Below are positions 51,652-61,241 of a DNA stretch of 64,000 bases, piece after piece. Both the position numbers and the translations under genes were made by a program. Each line of letters starts with the position of its first letter. Within the stretch, counting starts at the first letter, position 1. The notes under the pieces were generated by a model that made no database searches, was not told where the DNA came from, and saw only the letters and a program-made list of their open reading frames with translations. The stretch comes from VXYL01 sp963665195 (GTDB lineage Bacteria > Pseudomonadota > Gammaproteobacteria > Pseudomonadales > Azotimanducaceae): NCBI GenBank assembly GCA_963665195.1, contig OY762070.1, positions 2,108,001 through 2,172,000 of the forward strand, given 5' to 3'.

Positions 51652-53430
51652 ATGGGCGAATCACCCCGACTGCCCCGCGAAGCGATGGTTGCCATCTCGT
51701 TCGCGCAGGGCCTTGCGCTGTTCGGGCTCTGGCGGGCGCTGGAGGACGGCTTCTGGCCTTCGGCTATGCCGGCGGCGAACTTTCCCCTGTGGACCATCGC
51801 CCTCACCTTCCCGACGTTCCTGCTGTTCGCGCTGCGGCGCGGCAACTTCAAGGCGCTGGCGATTCGCGCCGGTGGAGCGGTCGCCGTACTCGCGTTGCTG
51901 GCCGTCTACGTCGGCTGGCAGGCTACGCCGCACGGGGCGTTTCCGGTGGACTCGCTGGTCAGCATCGCCGTGGCGACGCTGGTGGGCGCGTGCTTTCTGA
52001 TACTCCTGTTCCTGTTCGATGGGAAGCTGCAGCCGGACTACGCGACGCTGTTCGCCAACGCTTGGCGTTCGGCGCTGACCGGTGCGCTGTCGGCTGCGCT
52101 GGTCGGTGGCACGGCGCTCATCCTGATGCTGTGGGGAGCGCTGTTCTCCGCAGTCGGCGTGGATTTCTTCATGGACCTCTTCACCGAGGACCGGTTCCTG
52201 TTTCCCGTGCTCTCCGTCGCCTTCGGCCTCGGCGTCTACATCTTCCGCACCATGCATGGAGTGCTCGATCGCATCGTCGCGCTCCTCGAAGGACTGCTGC
52301 GGCTGCTGCTGCCGCTGGTGCTCGCGGTCACGGTGATCTTCCTCGCGGCGCTGCCGTTCACCGGCCTCGCGCCCCTTTGGGAGACCGGCAACGGTACGGC
52401 TCTGCTGCTGTTCCTGAACCTCTTCGGCGTGCTGTTCCTGAACGGCGTTTTCCAGCCGGGCCGGGAGGCGCCTTATCCGATGCTGGTGCAGCGGCTGCTG
52501 CTGCCTGGCATCGCCCTCTTGCCCGTGCTCTCGCTGCTGGCTGCCTACGGGCTGTATTTGCGGGTTGCACAGTACGGCTGGACCGTGGAACGCTGCTGGG
52601 CGGCGACGGGCAACGCGCTGCTGGCGCTGGCCTCCATCGGCTACGCGATCGGCGCTTTCCGGCGCGGCGACGGCTGGCGGGCGACGATGGAACTCGCCAA
52701 CCGGGTGCAGGCTTGGGTTGTGCTGGCGGTGCTGCTGCTGGTGAATACGCCGCTGCTGGACTTCCGGGCCATCGCCGCGGGAAGCCAGCTCGGCCGCTTG
52801 GCGAGCGGCACCATCATCATCGACGAACTGGATCTCGCATACGCCAAGTCGCACCTGGCGAGGTCTGGCTATCGGTCCATGCACGAGTTGGCCGGCGAGA
52901 TCGAGGCGAACGACCCCGGGCAAGCCAACCGCATCCGCAGCTATTGGGTGCCTGACGGCGACGCCGAGGAAGCGTTCTGGAACCGCGTCGTTCTGCGACC
53001 GGAGCCGTTCGCAGTGCCCGACGACCTCCGGGAGGCGATCGACGAGTACCGCGGGCGGTGGGCGGCGATGCGCACCGTCCCCGCAATGCTTGCGCGCCTG
53101 CACCTCGACGACGATGCGCAGCCGGAATACGTGCTGATCGAAGAGTCCTTCGGCGCCGACCGGTGGCGCTTCTCCGGCACCTGCTTCTACCGCGAAGGCG
53201 ATCGCTGGGCAGCGCTGCGCGTATACGGGATCGGCACAGGCCGTTACTACGGATCGGACCGTACCGCCTTTGACGCCGCGCCGCTCGCGACTCTGCCGGT
53301 CGAAGCCGTGCCGCACCCGCCACCGCGCTTCAAGGCGATCCGTATCGGCGACTACATGCTGGCGGTGCAGGAGAATCCCCCGGATTCCTGGATCCAGGCT
53401 AGGACGCTGGCGACCCCGCCGGACGGCTAG
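51652..53430 (+). CDS. DUF4153 polytopic membrane protein
   Basis: 592 residues with about eleven or twelve predicted membrane segments in the first 390 residues. These include LWTIALTFPTFLLFALRRGN, FGLGVYIFRTMHGVLDRIVA and VLAVTVIFLAALPFTGLAPL, followed by a soluble C-terminal domain of about 190 residues. The arrangement is that of DUF4153; its function is unknown. ATG 51652. It converges on the fic gene and shares the CTAG at the two stops. Confidence 0.8.
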   Translation: MGESPRLPREAMVAISFAQGLALFGLWRALEDGFWPSAMPAANFPLWTIALTFPTFLLFALRRGNFKALAIRAGGAVAVLALLAVYVGWQATPHGAFPVDSLVSIAVATLVGACFLILLFLFDGKLQPDYATLFANAWRSALTGALSAALVGGTALILMLWGALFSAVGVDFFMDLFTEDRFLFPVLSVAFGLGVYIFRTMHGVLDRIVALLEGLLRLLLPLVLAVTVIFLAALPFTGLAPLWETGNGTALLLFLNLFGVLFLNGVFQPGREAPYPMLVQRLLLPGIALLPVLSLLAAYGLYLRVAQYGWTVERCWAATGNALLALASIGYAIGAFRRGDGWRATMELANRVQAWVVLAVLLLVNTPLLDFRAIAAGSQLGRLASGTIIIDELDLAYAKSHLARSGYRSMHELAGEIEANDPGQANRIRSYWVPDGDAEEAFWNRVVLRPEPFAVPDDLREAIDEYRGRWAAMRTVPAMLARLHLDDDAQPEYVLIEESFGADRWRFSGTCFYREGDRWAALRVYGIGTGRYYGSDRTAFDAAPLATLPVEAVPHPPPRFKAIRIGDYMLAVQENPPDSWIQARTLATPPDG

Positions 53431-54575
53431 ACCCGTTCCATGTCCTTCGATTGGTCCGGCCAGGCCGCAGGCGGCGCAGGGCAGGAGACCACATAGCGGA
53501 CGCCCCGTCCCTTCCCACGGGCAATCAGGGCACCCATGTCTCGCAGCGCGGCCAGATCCCGGCTGGCGGTCGCCGGCGAACACTTGGCGATGGAGACGTA
53601 GTTCTTGGCGGACAGCCCGCCGACGAAACCGCCTCGCCCTGCGGCGAAGACGCGGCCGATCACCTTGCGCTGACGCTCGTTCAGCGCTTCGTCGTAGCGG
53701 TCGTGGAACCGGGTCTTGTCCAGAACGAAGGCCACTTCGGCCAGAGCGATCTCCTGCGCATGGACGATGGCGGCCGTGAAGTAGTCGAGAAAGCCGCCGA
53801 GATCGAGCTGGCCCCGACCGACCGCTTCGAGTGCGTCGTAGTAGCCGTCCCGATCCGCGTCGATGGCCGTTGCCAAACAAGCGAGCGTCGGTCGCCCAAG
53901 AGACTGCGAGAGCGCGTGGTCCGAGATCGCCCGTCCGACCCGCCCGTTGCCGTCCTCGAACGGATGGATATTCTCGAACCAGACGTGCGCGACGCCCGCT
54001 CGAATCGGCCCAGGCAGATGTCCGCTGTCGCCGTTGTACCAGTTGAGGAATCGGTCCATCTCGCGGGTTACGTCGGCGGAGGGAGGTGCTTCGTAGTGGA
54101 CGGTGCGCGGTCGCCCGACGTGGCGGCCGCTGACGATCTGCATGGGCTCGGGGTGGTTGCGGTAGGCGCCGCGCATGATGGTGCTCGTGATCCGGTCGAC
54201 CACGACCAGCGATTGCCAATGGCCCAGCGTCTCGTGAGTCAGCGGGGAATGCCAGTTCCGCCGCACGTCGACGATCAGCTCGGCGGCGCCGGCCGCACGG
54301 TCGTCGTGGCGGTGGCCGCTGACGACGTGGCCGAAGTGCCTGAGAAGGGACGAACGCACCGACTCGCGATCGAGGTTCTCGCCCTCGATCGCGCTCGTGG
54401 CGATCACTTCCGAGAGCATCAATGCGACCCGGGCATCGGTCTGGTAGGCGTCGGAAAGTGCTTCGACACGCCCGGAGAGCCGCTCGGCCGCACGGTGGAA
54501 CGCCTCGACGCGGTCGGCGAACCCGGCTGCGTCGTACGTGAAGTTCGGCCAGTCAGGGTGTTGCCAGATCCACAT
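53427..54575 (-). CDS. Fic family protein (DUF4172-Fic-winged helix)
   Basis: Fic domains transfer AMP or related groups to target proteins. 382 residues from ATG 54575. The N-terminus MWIWQHPDWPNFTYD is typical of the DUF4172 subgroup. The auto-inhibitory motif [S/T]xxxE[G/N] is T60-SAI-E64-G65, so the enzyme inhibits itself (class II). The active site is H204-PFEDGNGRVGR, complete. A C-terminal winged-helix segment (SAKNYVSIAKCSPATASRDL) suggests DNA binding. An ATG at 54605 would add ten residues but would lie inside a palindrome that overlaps the putative -10. Stand-alone; no antitoxin gene adjoins. Confidence 0.93.
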   Translation of the reverse strand: MWIWQHPDWPNFTYDAAGFADRVEAFHRAAERLSGRVEALSDAYQTDARVALMLSEVIATSAIEGENLDRESVRSSLLRHFGHVVSGHRHDDRAAGAAELIVDVRRNWHSPLTHETLGHWQSLVVVDRITSTIMRGAYRNHPEPMQIVSGRHVGRPRTVHYEAPPSADVTREMDRFLNWYNGDSGHLPGPIRAGVAHVWFENIHPFEDGNGRVGRAISDHALSQSLGRPTLACLATAIDADRDGYYDALEAVGRGQLDLGGFLDYFTAAIVHAQEIALAEVAFVLDKTRFHDRYDEALNERQRKVIGRVFAAGRGGFVGGLSAKNYVSIAKCSPATASRDLAALRDMGALIARGKGRGVRYVVSCPAPPAAWPDQSKDMERV

Positions 54576-54577
54576 AT

Positions 54578-54603
54578 GAGGCGATTCTACGGATAATCGC
54601 CTC
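54578..54603 (-). promoter_or_regulatory. Perfect palindrome over the fic promoter, probable operator
   Basis: GAGGCGATT (54578-54586) and AATCGCCTC (54595-54603) are perfect 9-bp inverted arms with an 8-bp centre. The palindrome begins two bases before the fic start codon and encloses a TAGAAT hexamer (minus strand, 54584-54589). As DNA it would suit a dimeric repressor, possibly Fic itself through its winged helix. As RNA it would fold into a strong hairpin only if transcription starts upstream. Confidence 0.6.
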
Positions 54604-54660
54604 AAGAATCGCTGATTTGTGACTTGATTCGGCGGCGCAATCCCCTCAGACGCGGGGACG

Positions 54661-55437
54661 CTACTGAATGGCCGTCGGTTGCACCCCGCCGCCGTCCACG
54701 TAGATGCGCTGTCCGGTGATGTAGGTGTTCTCCGCCGACACCAGATAGCGCACCACGCCCGCGACGTCTTCCGGCTGGCAGACGTGGCCGAACGGCATCG
54801 ACGGGTCCAACGTCCGCATGTCCGTGATGCCCGCGGTGGCCTTCATGAGCCGCCGCCCCATCTCCGTGTCCACCAGGCCGGGCGCGACGACGTTGACGCG
54901 GATGTCGTGCTCGCGTTCCTCCCGCGACAGGGTGACGGCCAGCGCTTCCAGCGCCGCCTTGGCCATGTTGTACGGCGCCCCGTTGGCGGCGAGGCCGCGC
55001 GTGGCGATGCTGGACATCATCACGATGTCGCCGCGCGGCAGGGCGCGCATGTTGGGGATGACGGTCTTGCACAGATAGTGCGAGCCGAACGCGTCGATGC
55101 CCATGACGCGGCGCAGTTCGGCGGGGTCCGTGTCCACCACAGAGAGGCCGCGGCTGGCGACCCCGGCGTTGTTCACCAGAATGCTGATCGGGCCGAGCTC
55201 GTCCTCCACCATCGCCACCATGGCGCGCACGTGGTCGTAGTCGTCCACGGTGGCGAGGTAGCGGCGCGCAGTGCCCCCTGCCGCTTCGATCTCGTCCACG
55301 GTAGCCTGCGCCGCCTTCTCGTCGCGCCGATAGTTGACGGCCACCGCCGCGCCGTCGGCGGCCAGCGCCAGCGACACGGCGCGGCCGATGCCGCGGCCGC
55401 CGCCGCTTACCAAAGCTACCCGGCCAGCGAGCGCCAT
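54661..55437 (-). CDS. Short-chain dehydrogenase/reductase
   Basis: 258 residues, a classical SDR. The NAD(P) motif is SGGGRGIGRAVSLAL, then NNAGVASRG, catalytic serine in VMMSSIATRG, and YxxxK in YNMAKAALEA. The C-terminus YITGQRIYVDGGG is typical. The NYRR segment after beta-2 suggests NADPH. It starts 12 nt downstream of the enoyl-CoA hydratase gene, which hints at a 3-ketoacyl/3-hydroxyacyl-type substrate; this is inference. Confidence 0.9.
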   Translation of the reverse strand: MALAGRVALVSGGGRGIGRAVSLALAADGAAVAVNYRRDEKAAQATVDEIEAAGGTARRYLATVDDYDHVRAMVAMVEDELGPISILVNNAGVASRGLSVVDTDPAELRRVMGIDAFGSHYLCKTVIPNMRALPRGDIVMMSSIATRGLAANGAPYNMAKAALEALAVTLSREEREHDIRVNVVAPGLVDTEMGRRLMKATAGITDMRTLDPSMPFGHVCQPEDVAGVVRYLVSAENTYITGQRIYVDGGGVQPTAIQ

Positions 55438-55449
55438 CGCGCGCCTGCC

Positions 55450-56235
55450 CTAGCTACCGACGAAGCGCGGGTCGCGCTTCTCGAGGAATGCCTTGGCGCC
55501 CTCGCCGGCGTCCTTGGTGCGCGACGCCGCCTGCTGCAAGCGGGCTTCGAGGTCGAGCTGCTGCTCGAAGGCGTTGTGCCAGGTGGCCCAGTACGCCTGC
55601 CGGATCATGGCCAGCGACGCCGGGCCGGCGGCCAGCTTGGAAGCGATTTCCATAGCCCCGACCATGAGCGCGTCGTTGTCTTTGAAGACGCGGTTGACTA
55701 GGCCCCAGGACTCGGCCTTCTCCGCCGGCAGCCGCTCGGCGAGCAGCGACAGTTCCAGCGCCCGGCCCCAGCCGATCAAGCGCGGCAGCATGAAGGTGGA
55801 ACCGCCGTCCGGCACCAGGCCGATGCGGGCGAAGGCTTGCAGGAAGAACGCCTTCTTCGAGGCGCAGACGATGTCGCCCATGAGCGCGAAACTCATGCCG
55901 ACGCCGGCCGCAGCGCCGTTCACCGCGGTGACGATGGGCATGTCGAGGTCCCGCAGGCCCAGCAGCATCGGATGGTAAGAGCCGCGCAGCGAGCCGCCTG
56001 GGCCGCCCCCCTTGTGGCGGCCGGTGTCGGCGAGGTTCGCCCCCGCGCAGAAGCCGCGTCCCGTGCCGGTGATGACTACGCAGCGGGCGCCGTTGTTCGG
56101 GTCCTGCAGCTCGCGCATGGCCTTTTCGAGGCCGCCGAGCATCTCGCTGCCGATGGCGTTCATCACCTCCGGGTGGTTGAAGCGCAGCACGGCGACCTGG
56201 TCCTCGAAGTCGAGGCTGACTCTGGGGAACTCCAA
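55450..56235 (-). CDS. Enoyl-CoA hydratase/isomerase family protein
   Basis: Crotonase fold, 261 residues. The CoA-binding oxyanion segment is GRGFCAGANLADTG, the second NGAAAGVGMSFALMGDIVCA. The region SKKAFFLQAFARIGLVPDGG carries the acidic active-site position. The TTG start at 56235 (LEFPRVSLDF) was chosen because GGAGAGGAG lies just upstream and upstream codons show no similarity. It is in one direction with the SDR and probably serves beta-oxidation or a related CoA pathway. Confidence 0.88.
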   Translation of the reverse strand: MEFPRVSLDFEDQVAVLRFNHPEVMNAIGSEMLGGLEKAMRELQDPNNGARCVVITGTGRGFCAGANLADTGRHKGGGPGGSLRGSYHPMLLGLRDLDMPIVTAVNGAAAGVGMSFALMGDIVCASKKAFFLQAFARIGLVPDGGSTFMLPRLIGWGRALELSLLAERLPAEKAESWGLVNRVFKDNDALMVGAMEIASKLAAGPASLAMIRQAYWATWHNAFEQQLDLEARLQQAASRTKDAGEGAKAFLEKRDPRFVGS

Positions 56236-56304
56236 GATGCTCTCCTCTCCCGTCCCGAATGCCCTTGGCGGACATGCGACCATAGCGCAGCCGCGCAAAG
56301 CGCA

Positions 56305-57933
56305 TCAACTGCGGCCGACGAGCCATGCGCCGGCCAGCGCGACGAAGGCGCCCGCGGCCAGCGCCGGCCCGCCATCGCTGGCGACTTCCCGAAGCGGCGT
56401 CCAGAGCAGGGCGGTGCCAGCAGCGACCAGCGCCGCGCCCAGCAAGCGTCGCCAGCGGCTGCGCCGCCGTTGGCCGTCCAGGGCCTCGCTCACGCGGTCC
56501 ATGGCCTGACGCTGGGCGGCGGCGAGGCGATCGAGTTCGCCCAGCTTGTAGACCGCCGAGGTCACCAGCTCCGGCAGCCGCGGCAGTTCGGCGACCAGCG
56601 TCGGCGCATGGTCCACCAGGTTCTTGAGCAGCGCCGCCGGGCCGAAGCGCTCGCGCATCCAGCGCTCCATGAAGGGCTTGGCCGTGTTCCACAGATCGAG
56701 GTCCGGATAGAGCTGCCTTCCCAAGCCCTCCACGTTCAGCAGCGTCTTCTGCAGCAGCACGAGCTGCGGCTGCACCTCCATGTTGAAGCGGCGGGCGGTC
56801 TGGAACAGGGCGATCAGGAAGTGGCCGAAGGAGATGTCCTTGAGCGGCTTCTGGAACAGCGGCTCGCAGAGCTGGCGGATCACCGCCTCGAATTCTCCCG
56901 CGTCCGTATCCGCCGGAATCCAGCCGGACTCGATGTGCAGCCGGGCGATGCGGCCGTAGTCGCGGTTGAAGAACGCCACCACGTTGCGCGCGAGGTAGGT
57001 CTGATCGGCCTCCGTGAGCGTGCCGATGATGGCGCAGTCGATGGCGATGTAGCTCGGCGCGCGCGGGTCTTCGACGTTGACGAAGATGTTGCCGGGGTGC
57101 ATGTCCGCGTGGAAGAAGTTGTGCTTGAAGACTTGCGTGAAGAAGGTCTCCACGCCGCGTTCAGCGAGCTTCTTCATGTCCGTGCCGGCGGCGTGCAGAG
57201 CGGCGAGGTCCGAGATAGGCGTCGCGTAGACGCGCTCCAGCACGAGCACGGATTCGGCGCACCGTTCCCAGTAAACGCGCGGCGCGTAGAGCAGCGGCGA
57301 GCCCTCGAAATTGCGCCCCAGCGTCGCCGTGTTGGCCGCTTCCTTGAGCAGATTCAGCTCACCCTTGATGGTGCGCTCGTAGTCCTCCACGACGGCCTTG
57401 AGCTTGAGCCGCCGAGCTTCCCGCGACACGCGTTCCAGGAATCTCGCGACCGCGAATATCAAGGCGAGGTCCTTGCGGATCACCCGGTCGATGTCCGGGC
57501 GAATGACCTTCACCACCACCTCGTCGCCGTCCTGCATGGTGGCGGCGTGAACCTGCGCCAAGGACGCGGATGCCATCGGTGCGCACTCGAACGTCGCGAA
57601 GAGGGCGTCGATGCTGCCGCCCAGGGCCGCTTCGATGCGCCGCACGGCCACGTCGCTGTCGAATGGCGGAACGCGGTCTTGCAGCTTCGCCAGTTCGTCC
57701 GCATAGTCCTCCGGCAGCAGGTCCCGCCGGGTGGAGAGGATCTGGCCGAACTTGATGAAGATCGGGCCCAGGTTCTCCAGCGCCTCGCGCAGTCGCGCGG
57801 CGTCCGGCTTGGCCGGTTTCGGCAGCAGCCGCAGGGGCGACGCCCGATACCACCAGTAGTGCCCGGCGAAGCGGCCGACATTCACGTCCAGCCGGTGGCG
57901 CAGCACCGTGAAGAATATCTTGGCGACGCGCAT
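56305..57933 (-). CDS. ubiB: Ubiquinone biosynthesis kinase-like protein UbiB
   Basis: Atypical kinase (ADCK/UbiB family) needed for aerobic ubiquinone synthesis; it supports the Ubi complex at the membrane. 542 residues, E. coli UbiB 546. The signature KxGQ loop is FIKFGQILSTRRDLLP. The alanine-rich loop is APMASASLAQVHAA, the lysine is in EVVVKVIRPD, the catalytic loop is FFHADMHPGNIFV, and AIDCAIIG replaces the DFG motif. Two C-terminal membrane helices follow. Last of ubiE-ubiJ-ubiB. Confidence 0.97.
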   Translation of the reverse strand: MRVAKIFFTVLRHRLDVNVGRFAGHYWWYRASPLRLLPKPAKPDAARLREALENLGPIFIKFGQILSTRRDLLPEDYADELAKLQDRVPPFDSDVAVRRIEAALGGSIDALFATFECAPMASASLAQVHAATMQDGDEVVVKVIRPDIDRVIRKDLALIFAVARFLERVSREARRLKLKAVVEDYERTIKGELNLLKEAANTATLGRNFEGSPLLYAPRVYWERCAESVLVLERVYATPISDLAALHAAGTDMKKLAERGVETFFTQVFKHNFFHADMHPGNIFVNVEDPRAPSYIAIDCAIIGTLTEADQTYLARNVVAFFNRDYGRIARLHIESGWIPADTDAGEFEAVIRQLCEPLFQKPLKDISFGHFLIALFQTARRFNMEVQPQLVLLQKTLLNVEGLGRQLYPDLDLWNTAKPFMERWMRERFGPAALLKNLVDHAPTLVAELPRLPELVTSAVYKLGELDRLAAAQRQAMDRVSEALDGQRRRSRWRRLLGAALVAAGTALLWTPLREVASDGGPALAAGAFVALAGAWLVGRS

Positions 57934-57964
57934 GGTTCTTCGGATGCGGCAGTGCCGGCGCCGA

Positions 57965-58525
57965 TCAGGACTCCTTCGATTCTCCCTCGGATTCGCCGCG
58001 GGCCTGCTTTTCGAGGCGTTCGACGCGCTCGGTCAGCGCTTGGACGGCCGCGCGCAGTTCCGCGAGTTCGGCGTCCTCGCGGCCGGGCCAGGCGGAAAGA
58101 TAATCCTTCGCCGTATTGGCGAACCCTTCGAAAGCCGACCGCGCCGCCTGCACGCCGGTGCGGGCCGCATCGCCCGCGTCCTCGGCGAAGCGTTCCACCA
58201 CCGGCGGCAGCTTGACATGCGGGCGGAACGAGGCGCGGAAGTCCTCGAACACCGCCGTGTCCCCCAGAACGGCGGCAGTCTCGCTGCCGCTGCCGGCCAG
58301 CGCCCCGAAGACCGCGCCCGGCGAACCGCGCACGGTGGCATCGGCTTCCCCGCCCTCGGTCTCTACCCTGACCGCACCGGCCTCGAAATGCACCACGAAG
58401 CGCTGCTCCATGGACTCGAACGCGAGCGTCCGGCCGGCGAGGCGCTCGGTACACGCCCGGGCTTCGCCGCTCGCGGCGATGGCGGCGCTCAGGGTCAGCC
58501 GCATGGTCTCTGCGATTGCGTTCAT
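57965..58525 (-). CDS. ubiJ: Ubiquinone biosynthesis accessory factor UbiJ (SCP2 domain)
   Basis: 186 residues. The SCP2-like lipid-binding domain holds the isoprenoid tail of ubiquinone intermediates within the Ubi complex. It contains AFESMEQRFVVHFEAGAVRV, then a helical C-terminus with a coiled coil (ELRAAVQALTERVERLEKQA). Its position between ubiE and ubiB, with a four-base overlap to ubiE, settles the name. Confidence 0.92.
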   Translation of the reverse strand: MNAIAETMRLTLSAAIAASGEARACTERLAGRTLAFESMEQRFVVHFEAGAVRVETEGGEADATVRGSPGAVFGALAGSGSETAAVLGDTAVFEDFRASFRPHVKLPPVVERFAEDAGDAARTGVQAARSAFEGFANTAKDYLSAWPGREDAELAELRAAVQALTERVERLEKQARGESEGESKES

Positions 58526-59256
58526 TTGAATCCCCGGTGGATCGCCGCGGCGCCGGCGAGCAGGTTGTGAATCTCGACGTGGGCGAACCCGGCTTCCTGC
58601 ATGGCGAGCCGGAACGCGTCCTGGTCCGGATGCCGCTCGATGGACTCGACCAGGTAGCGATACGGGTCCGCCGAACCTGCCACCACCGCCCCGATGGCCG
58701 GCCAAGTGCTCTTGAAGGCATCGAACGCGCGTGCCAACAGCCGATTTTGCACCTTGCCGAACTCAAGCACCACGGCGACGCCGCCGGGCCGCAACACGCG
58801 GCGCATTTCGCAAAGCCCCGTCTCTTTGTCCGTGAAGTTGCGGATGCCGAAAGCGACCAGCACGGCATGGAAGGCGTCGTCCGCGAAAGGCAGCGCCTCC
58901 GCCGGGGCTTGCACGAACGCGGCGTTGGCGCAGCCGCGGTCGAGCAGCCGGTCGCGTCCCAGCGCCATCATCGACTGGTTGATGTCCGTGAGCACCACCG
59001 ACCCTGCGGGCGCCACCATGCGCGCCGCCAGCGCCGCGACATCCCCCGTACCCCCGGCCAGATCGAGCACGCATTGCCCCGACCGCAGCCGCGCCATCTC
59101 CACCGCCGCCCGCTTCATCAGCCGATGCAGCGACAGCGACATGATGTCGTTCATCAGGTCGTAGCGCCCCGCCACGGCATCGAAGACGCCGCCCACCCGG
59201 CGCGTTTTCTCCGCCGCGCTCACGCGCTCGAAGCCGAAATCGACGCTGTCGGTCAT
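58522..59256 (-). CDS. ubiE: Demethylmenaquinone/2-methoxy-6-polyprenylbenzoquinol methyltransferase
   Basis: C-methyltransferase of ubiquinone (and menaquinone) synthesis. 244 residues. The S-adenosylmethionine motif I is VLDLAGGTGDVAALAA. The N-terminal signature VFDAVAGRYDLMNDIMSLSLHRLMKR is diagnostic. PADDAFHAVLVAFGIRNFTD-type motif II and RPGGVAVVLEF motif III are visible in their normal places. First gene of ubiE-J-B, start ATG 59256. Confidence 0.96.
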   Translation of the reverse strand: MTDSVDFGFERVSAAEKTRRVGGVFDAVAGRYDLMNDIMSLSLHRLMKRAAVEMARLRSGQCVLDLAGGTGDVAALAARMVAPAGSVVLTDINQSMMALGRDRLLDRGCANAAFVQAPAEALPFADDAFHAVLVAFGIRNFTDKETGLCEMRRVLRPGGVAVVLEFGKVQNRLLARAFDAFKSTWPAIGAVVAGSADPYRYLVESIERHPDQDAFRLAMQEAGFAHVEIHNLLAGAAAIHRGFK

Positions 59257-59551
59257 GGGGCTAGTTTACGGTCTGCACCGGGGCTTGACACAGCGCCGCC
59301 CGTCTGCAACTTGGCCGTTCGTCCCTTCGGCTAGACCGTCCGCCGATCCGGCGCCGATCAGCCGCTCGACCTCGCTTCCGATCTCCGCCGCGACGGTCTC
59401 CGCGAAACCCCATTTTCGACCTCCCGGCCCGCGTGCCGCTCCGCCGACAGCGCGCGTGGCACAGGCTGTCGCCCTCGCGGGCGCATTGGCAGCCCGCCCT
59501 TGCCGCACTTCCGGTAGCGCTCACGCGACCCAGGCCGCAGGTCCCCCACCG
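59257..59551. other. Region between ubiE and the frameshifted secreted-protein remnant
   Basis: 295 bp containing the ubiE promoter region. Translated frames show only biased, low-complexity sequence. I see no gene, repeat or structured RNA. Confidence 0.4.
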
Positions 59552-60472
59552 ATGCCGGCCGTGAACCCAAAGCTGATCGCCACTGTGCTTGGCTTCGCCC
59601 TCGCGTACTTGCGCGGGGGTACTGGACCTATTACGTAGACGAGCGGGACGTCACGTGTACCGCGGAGACGATCACCTTGGTGCGGCGCGGCGACGTGTTC
59701 GAGCTGTTCACGGCGTCGGCGGGGAGCAGTTTCGCCGCCGCCGGGGCAGCGCGCGAACCGCGCCGTGTATGCGGACGTCAACGGTACGCGGGCGGTGCAG
59801 CCGAACACGATCAAGGACCTGGGGCCGAGCGGCACGCTCACCGCCATGGCGTTCTGGACGGAGTCGCCCGAAGGCACGCCGTTCGACGCTGCCGCAGCTC
59901 GCCTGCGCTCGCTCGTAATCGAGTCCGATGCGCTGCCGCGGGACATCAACCCGGGGAGCCATGTTCCGCGCTTGGCGGCCATCAAGGGCAACGGCCCGAT
60001 CCGCCGACTGTCCGGCACGGTCACGGACGCAGAGTCCGGAGCTCCCGTCTACTACGCCGAGGTCGCGCTGCAACGAGAGGGCGTCAAGTACGTTGTGATC
60101 ACCGATGCAGATGGCCACTACACGGCAGATGCGCATCCCGGGGCGTGCCGGCTCGGCGTCACGCGCAAGGGCTACCGACGGCAAGTGGCCGAAGTCGCCG
60201 TCGACTCGGATATTGTTCAGGACTGGGCGATCACGGACATCGGCAGCAACCACCGCGTCGGGCCGGACCGGCAACTCAAGACTATCCAAGCCGCCCTCGA
60301 ACTCGCCACCAGCGGCGACACGATCCGCCTCGATCCCGGCGTCTACGCCGAGCCGCTCGCGCTGATCTCCAACGTCGCCATCCGCGGCGCCGGCCGAGAC
60401 GATCTCCGCACGCCTGGCCCTGCTAATGGCGATCGACCGCGTGGATCTGCCGACGGTCACAGCGATGCTTGA
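59552..60472 (+). pseudogene. Frameshifted protein with carboxypeptidase-regulatory-like and beta-helix parts
   Basis: ATG 59552 opens MPAVNPKLIATVLGFALAYL, a hydrophobic N-terminus. At the GGGGG run near 59615-59619 the sense moves to another frame (YWTYYVDERDVTCTAETITL, RRGDVFELFTASAGSSFAAA). At a GGGG run near 59742 it returns to the first (NRAVYADVNGTRAV). The restored frame shows a carboxypeptidase regulatory-like domain (GTVTDAESGAPVYYAEVAL, VITDADGHYTA), then the start of a pectate-lyase-like beta-helix (LKTIQAALELATSGDTIRL). It then breaks off after VAIRGAGRDD. The two indels cancel, so sequencing error at G-runs is possible, but the truncated beta-helix argues for real decay. Confidence 0.6.
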
Positions 60473-61241
60473 GGACAACCCCGCACTCGCGAAAGTGCGC
60501 TACTACACGCAAGACTCGCCGCAGACCGGTGCGACTTTCCTCACTCGAAACATGGATCCATGGGTGCAATGGACGCCGGAGATCCGTGCCGACAATCTGG
60601 CGATCGCGCGGCTCCTGATCGAGAACGGGTCCGACATCGAGGGTTTCGGCGGCTATGCATGGTCGTCGGGCGGGCGACCGCTGCACATCGCCGCCAACCA
60701 CGACAACGCGCGCGTGGCGCGGCTCCTGCTCGAAGCCGGTGCGGACGCCAACGCGCTGGCACGGGACCGCCCGCCCCTCCAGTGGAGCGTCGGCCAAGGC
60801 GTTCGCGTGGCCGATACGGCGGCCGTGCTGATGGACGGCGGCGCGGAGTACAACCTGCTGCACCTCGTTCACTTCAAGCTGCTCGGTCGCTTGGCGGAAG
60901 AGATGGGCGACCGGATCAACAACCTGTTCCCGGTGCGTGACGCCGAGCCGACGAGCCTGCTGCACATTGCCGCCGTGCGCAACGACTTCCCGGATGTGGT
61001 GCAATGGCTGCTCGAACGCGGCGCGGATCCGGCGCTGGTCGACGCCAACGGCATGACGCCCAAACAGGTGGCGGTTGCGGCGAACCGGTCGGACGCCGTG
61101 CGTGCGCTGTTGGGGCTGGAACGCGCCGAGAACCCTGAGCCTGCCAGGGACGCGCAACGAGCAAGGCGACGGCGCGCTGCCATGGAGCGTTGGCGCCGCA
61201 TCGAACCGATCAGCGGCGATAGCCCCAAAGGAGTGATCTCA
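60426..61241 (+). pseudogene. Ankyrin-repeat protein, probably truncated and missing its own stop
   Basis: An open frame with several ankyrin units: MAIDRVDLPTVTAMLEDNPA, DNLAIARLLIENGSDIEG, GRPLHIAANHDNARVARLLL, TSLLHIAAVRNDFPDVVQWL and DANGMTPKQVAVAANRSDAV. Ankyrin repeats bind proteins. The frame overlaps the end of the preceding remnant. It has no stop before running in frame into the next gene start (ATG 61242), so it either lost its stop or is read as a fusion. An ATG at 60426 without a ribosome binding site is the only start. Confidence 0.55.

Noticed and set aside
55837..58215. 792-codon plus-strand frame across the enoyl-CoA hydratase and ubiB
   Set aside because: It crosses two well supported minus-strand genes and their spacer, and its translation has no recognisable domain.
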